A DNA stretch of 64,000 nt from Exophiala sp. HKRS030. Its lineage: Eukaryota > Ascomycota > Eurotiomycetes > Chaetothyriales > Herpotrichiellaceae. The DNA is taken from NCBI GenBank assembly GCA_023897205.1, contig JAHWDD010000004.1, forward strand, positions 4,278,001-4,342,000, in the 5' to 3' direction. The notes under the pieces are model-generated. The model was not told the DNA's origin, did not search any database, and was given only the letters and a program-made list of their open reading frames with translations. This document shows positions 57,297 through 64,000 of this stretch, piece after piece (position 1 is the stretch's first letter; every line of letters begins with the position of its first letter). The position numbers were made by a program, and so were the translations under genes.

Positions 57297-58252
57297 ATGG
57301 TTGTTGCTATTGGTCTACACCCTGACCCGGTACTTCTTTGGTTGGTATCGCTTGAGACACATCCCGGGTCCTTTCTGGGCCGGTGTGACCAAGTTCTGGC
57401 AGCTGAAGCACAACTGGAACGGCACGCCTGTACCTCGAATCCGCCGAGGCGTGCTTCAAATATGGCACGTTATCTTTGACACGTTGTTACCCGCTGCAGG
57501 TACTGATCTAGAACTTAACAGGGCCACTAATCCGGGTCGGCCCTGACGATGGATGTCGTCGGTGAGATTGCCTTTGGTAAGGCATTTGGCTTTCTTGAGG
57601 ACGATGAGGACAAGTTCTCCTACATAAGTACGACGGAGAGCACCATTCCACTGATCATCCTCACGGGCGCATTCCCTTGGCTGGCCAAGATTGCTCAGTC
57701 ACCACTGATGACAGCCTTTATGCCGAAAGACACGGATACTTATGGTTTGGGCAAGATCATGGGGCAAGTCCAACAATACACAGATTCACATCCAGAGGAT
57801 ATCATCCGCAGCTAATCCTGTTTGTTGCGTAGGGTGGCCAAGCAAGTTGTCCGGAAGAGATCCAAGCCCGATGCGGCAGACCACATGGATATGTTGGGAT
57901 CTTTCATCAGGCATGGGCTGTCACAAAAAGATGCAGAGTCAGAAACGATGATTTAGATGTAAGGTGGAGCTGCTGCCAATTCTTTTTCTTATGCCGCAAC
58001 TAATGCTCACGGTTGAGCTTAACAAGGCATTTGTGCAGGTGAGTACACAGTAAAGTCCCAAGCGGTGGTGGTGTGGTGTCGGTGATGGTATGTTTGAGAA
58101 GTCTGTAAACTAAATGATTCTTTGTTGTAGCTCCTTCGGAACTTCGAGGTGAGCATCGTGGGTCTAGAGAGACCATGGAGTTCTTTCAAGGCTGGGGTCT
58201 TTATGTTCATGATATGTGGATAAGGGTTACGAAGAGGGAACCCAAGCTGTGA
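57297..58252 (+). pseudogene. Cytochrome P450 relic lacking the catalytic core
   Basis: Four separated blocks read as P450. 57301-57440 gives the membrane anchor and proline hinge (LTRYFFGWYRLRHIPGPFW) but has no in-frame ATG. 57549-57763 gives MDVVGEIAFGKAFGFLEDD and the F-G region. After a GC-AG type intron (57764-57832), 57833-57950 gives VAKQVVRKRS and DMLGSFIRHGLSQ. 58013-58038 plus 58131-58252, across a GT-AG intron, gives ELNKAFVQLLRNF and the terminal strand DMWIRVTKR, with a one-base frameshift near 58205. Missing are the segment between the hinge and helix E, and everything from helix I through ExxR to the heme-binding cysteine loop. A full P450 is about 500 residues, so the gene cannot make an active enzyme. 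The blocks most resemble pisatin-demethylase-like fungal P450s. Confidence 0.82.
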
Positions 58253-58900
58253 GATTTCCGTACGAGTGAAGTTGAGCCTTTGGAGATGGAATGGGTCAAA
58301 AGGATCTTCCGCCTCCTACGCAATCACAGCATGTTGCTCCATATAATGGATACAATATTACAATATTCTCGGTAACTATCGATAAGAAGAAGCAAGCGTC
58401 GTCGTCGTCGTCTCTCGTTGATGCTAGAGAACGAGGGAAATCAGCGTCCGCTCTCTCAACTTCATGTGATATATGGCGAATAGAATCATCAATCTGCAAT
58501 TTGACAAGTCCGAATATTATGAATTAATATCGATAACGTCTATACAATCCATCGGCTCGTCACACCATCTGTTGGTCGGCGGCTTTTTACCCATGTTGAG
58601 GGGCCAAGCGATTCCGACGAGGCCGAAACGCCAGTCAAAGTACCGAAGTATGAGACACAAGGCACGTAAGCCTGCGCATCGAAAGCATTCAATCTTCTTC
58701 TTCATCTTCTTCTTCTCACATACAACTTTCCATTCATTATTTTGAATCATCGTTAGAGAGCGTTTCATTCATCTCCTCGTATCCATCCATCCATCCACTC
58801 ATTTCGCCTCCTCCCCCTCCGCGGCTATGTCTTAGTTTGCGCATATCTACTACCTTTTTCACATCAGAACTATCAATACACGTCTCAGAAACCTCGCACA
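58253..58900. other. Intergenic region
   Basis: 650 bases containing the promoter and pyrimidine-rich leader of the LCCL gene, with CTTCTT and CATC runs near 58690-58795. No gene seen. Confidence 0.55.
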
Positions 58901-60940
58901 ATGGTGGCCGCCGAGTACCGCGACGACGATGAAGAGAATCGAGCTGCAGATATACCTGTCTTGACCGACGACGACGACGACGACGGGTTAAATGATGACG
59001 CTGTAAGCGGTCGAGATCTTCACATCCGGACAGCCTCGGAATCCTCCACGACTGCGACTGCGCAGCTACCGCTACCCATATGGCTAAGAGAGTCGGCCGC
59101 AAGCTTCAGATATAAATGGGTACCCTTGCCGATCCGGAAAGCCTCGAGGGCGGTGGTGACTTGGGTAAAAGGTCCCGTACCCCCGAGGGTGTTGGAAATC
59201 AACCCGATATTTCCCAAGGTACAAGAAGCGCCTTTGAGGTTGTTGGATAGATATGCCCCCAAGAGAAAACAACGTCTCATCCTGCTGGTCGGGTTGTACG
59301 CCTGTTGGTTTTTGACTTGGTCATTGATGCTCAAACATCATTCGACTTCGGGTTTCATCAAGGGTTACGGACGGCCTCGCAATCTATGGTGCGGTGCCAG
59401 CTTCTGGAACGAAGGCAACGGATGCGGCCTCAACGGAAATCAATGTCGACCCTTTTCGTCGGCGCACATGACCTTTCGGTGTCCAGCCAACTGCAAAGGT
59501 ACTCACATGCTGGAGGAACACATGGTCGGAAATCAGTCTCTCAGGTATCAAACGCTCGTGGTGGGAGGGCCCGACCCTTTCCGGCCAGACTCGAACTCGG
59601 TATATCGAGGAGACAGTTTCATCTGTCAGGCAGCCATCCACGCGGGCATCACCACCGACGCCAACGGAGGTTGTGGTGTGGCCACGCTGGTCGGGTCACA
59701 CACGAATTTCCACTCGACAAAATCCAACGGGATCGAAAGTGTGTCTTTCCCGGGGACGTTTCCACGAGCGTTCACTTTCCAACGATTGTCGCCCGAGCAG
59801 GCCAAATGTCCCACGGACTCAAGGTGGCCACTGTTCGCCGTCACGGCCGTCGCTCTGGTCTTCTTGTCCGTCTTCACATCTTCCCCCGCCGTCTTCTTCT
59901 TCAGCACTTTTGTCATCATGTTCTTGCACGTCGGACTGGTCTCGGACCCCCCCAACACGGCCAACATCTACGAAGGGATCAGTAAACTTTTGGAACGATT
60001 CCTCCCTGCGGCTTTCATCTCGTTCATCCTCTACCGAATCGCCGCCGTGCCTCTCCTCCGCGGACTCACGGCGCAGATTGAAAAGACGGTCCTGTACTTG
60101 GGGTTTTGTTTCATTGGGGCTCTGAACAACTATACATTTGCCCCGTTGATCCCCATCGAGCGTTTGACGCCGCACGACCTGGCCCAACCTGGTGCGCCGT
60201 TCGCCCTGGCGATCATCATCATCGTCATCCTCGTCATCGTCGTCACCCAGATCCATTTCATCCGCATTTCCGGCAATATGCCAAAATACCTCGCCATCTA
60301 CGCCACCATGGGTCTGGCACTGATTATCCTTTTGGTCCTACCGGGGGAGAGGCTGCGAATTCACCACTACATCCTGGCGTTGTTGTTCATGCCCGGCACG
60401 GGGTTCCAGACCCGACCGGGACTCGCCTACCAGGGTTTGTTGCTGGGACTGTTCATCAATGGCATCGCCCGTTGGGGGTTTTCGAGTATAATTCAGACTC
60501 CCGCGGCGTTGGGAGAGTCCGGCTCCGGTGGCCACGGTGGAGGATCCTGGTGGGGAGCACACTCCCCCAACGTCACGGCCATCGTAGGACCGGCTGCCGA
60601 CAACATCACCTTTGATTGGGGTCCCCTTCCGAAAGACACTGGAGTAGACGGAGTGAGCATCCTGATCAACGACGTCGAGCGGTGGCGAGGCTACACGGAC
60701 GAGGAACTTTACTGGGACCAAGAACAAGTCACCATCGATCGACAACGCCGCAAGAGGAATGGTAAAGATGACAATGACAATGACGACGACAACGATAACG
60801 GCAACGATGACGGTGACGAAAACCCAGAGGTTGAATTCTTCAGATTCGCCTGGATGAAGGGTAGTGATACAGGAACGTACTCCAAGGTCGGGGTTTGGGA
60901 CGAGCAAGGGCTATGGCATGGTTGGTCGACGACCAAGTGA
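58901..60940 (+). CDS. LCCL-domain multispanning membrane protein
   Basis: Single exon, 679 residues. The N-terminal 120 residues are cytosolic and acidic (run of six aspartates near residue 24). One transmembrane helix at about 123-143 (LILLVGLYACWFLTWSLML) leads into a lumenal LCCL domain at about 155-305: FRCPANCKG, then VYRGDSFICQAAIHAG, GGCGVATLVG and a late SFPGTFPRAFTF. Six or more transmembrane helices follow from about residue 307 to 540 (LFAVTAVALVFLSVF and on). The C-terminal domain after residue 555 is soluble with a Asp/Asn-rich stretch near residues 624-640. Fungal LCCL proteins of this layout are widespread but their function is unknown; LCCL modules elsewhere bind lipid or lipopolysaccharide. 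Confidence 0.9.
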   Translation: MVAAEYRDDDEENRAADIPVLTDDDDDDGLNDDAVSGRDLHIRTASESSTTATAQLPLPIWLRESAASFRYKWVPLPIRKASRAVVTWVKGPVPPRVLEINPIFPKVQEAPLRLLDRYAPKRKQRLILLVGLYACWFLTWSLMLKHHSTSGFIKGYGRPRNLWCGASFWNEGNGCGLNGNQCRPFSSAHMTFRCPANCKGTHMLEEHMVGNQSLRYQTLVVGGPDPFRPDSNSVYRGDSFICQAAIHAGITTDANGGCGVATLVGSHTNFHSTKSNGIESVSFPGTFPRAFTFQRLSPEQAKCPTDSRWPLFAVTAVALVFLSVFTSSPAVFFFSTFVIMFLHVGLVSDPPNTANIYEGISKLLERFLPAAFISFILYRIAAVPLLRGLTAQIEKTVLYLGFCFIGALNNYTFAPLIPIERLTPHDLAQPGAPFALAIIIIVILVIVVTQIHFIRISGNMPKYLAIYATMGLALIILLVLPGERLRIHHYILALLFMPGTGFQTRPGLAYQGLLLGLFINGIARWGFSSIIQTPAALGESGSGGHGGGSWWGAHSPNVTAIVGPAADNITFDWGPLPKDTGVDGVSILINDVERWRGYTDEELYWDQEQVTIDRQRRKRNGKDDNDNDDDNDNGNDDGDENPEVEFFRFAWMKGSDTGTYSKVGVWDEQGLWHGWSTTK

Positions 60941-61432
60941 TGAGGATGATGGCGATGGCCTCGGACCGATGTCTCACATCACCCCACTTTCAAGTGTTTT
61001 GCTCAAAGAGATTTCAGAAATACCAAGATTTACTATATACTGTACGGTAAATAGAGCAATCTATTACATTGGATACCTTGGGTAAGGGAGGTTGCTTACG
61101 GAGGACCTCGAACACATTTATGTATTTAAATACTTGGATACCTGGGTAGTTTTAACAAGTGACGTGAAACCCGGTTTCTTCTACTCCTAGATCATTGCAG
61201 GTATTTGATTTATTCTGATGCCAATCTATCAGATCTACAGATCATTAAAGTTGATCATCACACAAGTCAATGCCTTCTCAATGCCTTCTCAATGCTTCTC
61301 AATGCAACACACAAGGTGGAAATGGATCAAGCGCTGGTGACAGCATCAGATCGGAATCGAATTCGAACTCATATTTCCAACTCCAGGATGATTGAGAATC
61401 GAAAATGGTCAAGATTCGAAAAGAAGAAGAAA
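60941..61432. other. Intergenic region between convergent genes
   Basis: 490 bases holding the 3' ends of the LCCL and acyl-CoA synthetase genes. A short CAATGCCTTCT repeat occurs at 61270-61305. No gene seen. Confidence 0.55.
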
Positions 61433-63577
61433 TCACAGCTTGGCCTTTGCCTTTCCACCACCCTGTTTCTCCATCTCCAACCCTTCATCGTATAATTGAT
61501 CTAAGACGTCCCTGAATTTCTTGGCCGCCACGGGTCTCTTCAACTTGAGCGTCGGCGTGAGTAACTCGTTGTCGACCGTGAACGGCTCCACGTACAACTT
61601 GATGTTTTTCACGCGTTCGTAACCCGCAAATTTCTTCTTGCGACCGGCCCTGTCGAGATCCTTCAACACGGCGGCCTTGACCTTGGGTTCCTCGCAGGCG
61701 GCCTGGATCGCCGCCATGTCCGTGGGCCCGATTTCCTTCCCGAGCACCTTCGACGCAAAGAGCGAAAAGGTGTCGGGTTGCACCCCGAAAATGGCCACGA
61801 GGAACGTCTGGACGCTGTCTCCGTGCACAAACGCCTGGGCAAGGTACGAGCAACTCGACAGGTAAACGCCCTCGATGCGCTCGGGGGAGATGTACTCGCC
61901 CTGGGCGAGCTTGAGGACGTTCTTGCGGCGGTCGATGATGCGGAACCGGCCGAGCTCGTCAACGCTGCAGATGTCGCCCGTCTTGAACCAGCCGTCTTCG
62001 GTAAACGACTTGGCCGTCTCGTCGGGGTTCTTGAAGTACCCCGTGAACACGCTCGAACCGCGCAAGAGCAACTCACCGCGCGGGTACGGCTTGTCCTCCA
62101 CCGTGTAGTCCATGTCGGGGACCGAGAGGAGACAGGCTTCGTTGCACGGCGTCACGGCGCCGCAGTTGCCCACGCTAAAGTCGTCGACTGGCTGTGTCAA
62201 GGCGATCGCATACGTCTCGGTGAGACCGTAACCTTGGAAGACGCGTGCGGAGAAGACAACACGCAGGAACTGCTGTAGAGAAGGATCCAACGGTGCACTT
62301 CCGGAAACCATGGTCCTTGCACGCTCGAGTCCGAAGGCGGACGCGACCTTCTTCCCCCATATACGATCGTAGACCGGGTGCGAGTATGTAGGGTTTGGCG
62401 TGGTGCTGGGGTTTGCGTTCGCAAGCTTCGTACGCACAATGTACCTCGACAAACTGCCTTTTACGCCAGGCTGTTCTACGGTGTTCGCCTTGATGGCGCC
62501 GCCGAAACGGTTGAACAGTCTGGGCACCGAGGCAAAGGTGGTCGGTCTGATGGCTTTGAGGTCCTCGACGAGTTCGAGAGGGTTACCGTGGAAGTAACCT
62601 ATCCGCCCTGCCGACCAGAGTGCCGTGTGTTCAAGGAGACGTCCGTAGATATGGGCGAGTGGTAGGTACGAGAGTGTGCTAGATTTATTGTCTGCGGCGG
62701 AGCTAACGAGAGAAGATGAGGTCGCCGCAACGGCCATGGCGTGGGTGAGCACGACGCCCTTGGGAGGTCCTGTGGTGCCGGAGGTGTAGTTTATCGTGAT
62801 CGGGTCAGCCGGTCGAGGTGGGTTGACGGGTCGATCGAGCGACGCACCCAGCTTCTCAACGGTGTCGAGAGAGTATATCTTCAACCCTACATCCGCGGCA
62901 AACTTGTCCAGGAGGGCTTGCTTGGAGAGTTCCGGCTTCTCACTGCCCGATTCCAGAGGGTCGATGACCACCAGCATCTTCAAGTTTGACAGTCTAGGCT
63001 TGAGCTTCAACAACGTCGGGACGTGGGACAGTGAACACACCACGCAGGCCAGGTCGGCATGTCGGATGATGTACTCTGATGTATCTGGGCCGAGGGTGTC
63101 GTACAGCGAGACCGAGAAGAGCGATTGAGACATGCATGCGAGATCCGTCAGTTGCCATTCCGGTCTGTTCTGACACCATAGACCGATCCCGTACTGCGTC
63201 CCTGTGATTCCTTCTCTTGCGTGTATCTCGACGAGGCCAACGCCAAAGTCCTTGCGACGTTTCGCTACCGTCTCGTAGTCCATCCATTCGTAGGCGCCGT
63301 AGGCATTTTTGGAAGAGTCCCACGGCCGCCACCCAAGACAAGGGGAGTGAGGATATCGCTGAGCAGAGTGTTCAAACATGTCATGCCCGGTGAGGACGGA
63401 GTTATCGAGGGTCTGGAGAGTGCCATCGGGGCACTTGCAATGCCGATAAACAGAGGTTCGTCCATCGACTTTGGAGTTTGGGACAGTCAGAGAATAGGGC
63501 TGGCCTTTGGGTGGTGGTATGCGATACTCGGCGGCCTTTTGGAGGTGGGCAGGCGTTGATGAGAGGAAAGACGGCAT
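61433..63577 (-). CDS. faa2: Long-chain acyl-CoA synthetase, peroxisomal Faa2 type
   Basis: Single exon, 714 residues. It is an ANL-superfamily adenylating enzyme: P-loop-like INYTSGTTGPPKGV at about 262-276, SYLPLAHIYGR after it, VFQGYGLTETYA near 448, GWFKTGD near 530 and the hinge/second-domain RIIDRRKNVLKLAQGEYISPERIE near 541-565. The C-terminus ends KAKAKL with the peroxisomal targeting tripeptide AKL. Length and order match yeast Faa2 and its filamentous homologues, which activate medium- and long-chain fatty acids inside peroxisomes for beta-oxidation. The linker motif places it with long-chain rather than acetyl- or coumaroyl-CoA ligases. Confidence 0.93.
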   Translation of the reverse strand: MPSFLSSTPAHLQKAAEYRIPPPKGQPYSLTVPNSKVDGRTSVYRHCKCPDGTLQTLDNSVLTGHDMFEHSAQRYPHSPCLGWRPWDSSKNAYGAYEWMDYETVAKRRKDFGVGLVEIHAREGITGTQYGIGLWCQNRPEWQLTDLACMSQSLFSVSLYDTLGPDTSEYIIRHADLACVVCSLSHVPTLLKLKPRLSNLKMLVVIDPLESGSEKPELSKQALLDKFAADVGLKIYSLDTVEKLGASLDRPVNPPRPADPITINYTSGTTGPPKGVVLTHAMAVAATSSSLVSSAADNKSSTLSYLPLAHIYGRLLEHTALWSAGRIGYFHGNPLELVEDLKAIRPTTFASVPRLFNRFGGAIKANTVEQPGVKGSLSRYIVRTKLANANPSTTPNPTYSHPVYDRIWGKKVASAFGLERARTMVSGSAPLDPSLQQFLRVVFSARVFQGYGLTETYAIALTQPVDDFSVGNCGAVTPCNEACLLSVPDMDYTVEDKPYPRGELLLRGSSVFTGYFKNPDETAKSFTEDGWFKTGDICSVDELGRFRIIDRRKNVLKLAQGEYISPERIEGVYLSSCSYLAQAFVHGDSVQTFLVAIFGVQPDTFSLFASKVLGKEIGPTDMAAIQAACEEPKVKAAVLKDLDRAGRKKKFAGYERVKNIKLYVEPFTVDNELLTPTLKLKRPVAAKKFRDVLDQLYDEGLEMEKQGGGKAKAKL

Positions 63578-64000
63578 GATGACGATGGACTCTAAGTAGG
63601 AAAGAAGCCCGTTGAGAAAGTGGTGAGGTGGAAGTGTTTTTGTCCGGGTATCAATGCAGGGATGAGGTCAGCGGGCGAGGATCAGCAGCCCGGTGGACAA
63701 GTAATCAAGGGACAAGTCGGGGAGAAGACAAGATCAGTTGTCACGAAAGGGAGAAGAAAGAAGATGACATCCAAAGAGGTGAGATTGTACCGACCATTTG
63801 AACACGGTGACACCAAAAATGGCAGAGATGAAAGGGAAGATGAAGTTGACTGGCAAACAATCGGTTAAAGCAATCATCATGATTGCGGTCACGCAGTCGG
63901 CGATATTGCCATCCTGGAGTCAGTGCCAAATGCCAATGTCATGATTGATCCACGACTTGTTGCTGGAGCTGCAAACTTGGAGCCTCGGCATCACATTGAG
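63578..64000. other. Upstream region of the acyl-CoA synthetase gene
   Basis: 420 bases at the window edge, containing the synthetase promoter. No coding frame can be supported. Confidence 0.5.

Overview
This window is nuclear DNA of a filamentous ascomycete (Pezizomycotina). The evidence is short introns of mostly 45-110 nt with GT..AG ends and a CTAAC/CTGAC branch site close to the acceptor, stop-free coding exons of 1-4 kb, single-copy fungal housekeeping genes, and intergenic DNA full of TACGGAGTA and TACCTAGGTA type motifs. Class or genus cannot be fixed from the sequence alone. I rebuilt exon structures by matching splice sites and reading phase by eye, so exon ends are predictions.

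Layout. 1-261: tail of a fumarylacetoacetate-hydrolase-family gene (+). 1628-4579: ThrE/Prm10-type membrane protein (+). 6402-7523: low-complexity protein of unknown function (-). 7524-12106: gene-poor stretch. 12107-16636: 1444-residue protein ending in Sel1-like repeats (+). 18901-19914: Glc8/inhibitor-2, a PP1 regulator (+). 21364-25575: Rad9/Crb2/53BP1-type checkpoint mediator (-). 26747-27082: small secreted protein (+). 27532-29762: MCM5 (-), sharing a 370-bp divergent promoter that contains an MCB box with VPS54 at 30133-33449 (+).

33756-45348 looks like an accessory catabolic neighbourhood: a cyclase-family hydrolase, a PhyH-type dioxygenase, a zinc alcohol dehydrogenase, a dienelactone-hydrolase-family protein and an acyl-CoA dehydrogenase ending in the peroxisomal signal AKL. 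It is interrupted by an unrecognised four-exon gene (39406-41485) whose last exon is very GC-rich. 46671-48531 is a membrane-anchored aspartyl-protease-fold protein that seems to lack both catalytic aspartates. 49060-50913 is a secreted metallophosphoesterase (-), and 51713-53654 an Aro8-type aminotransferase (-).

55082-58252 is a small, partly decayed secondary-metabolism-like patch: an apparently intact nine-exon SAM methyltransferase followed by a cytochrome P450 relic that has lost its catalytic centre. 58901-60940 is an LCCL-domain membrane protein (+), and 61433-63577 a Faa2-type peroxisomal acyl-CoA synthetase (-) that also ends in AKL.

No convincing tRNA, rRNA, CRISPR array or intact transposon was seen. 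I found no wholly new defence or mobile system. The most unusual items are the catalytically dead protease-like membrane protein, the decayed methyltransferase/P450 pair, the orphan GC-rich gene and a 46-bp-period repeat.
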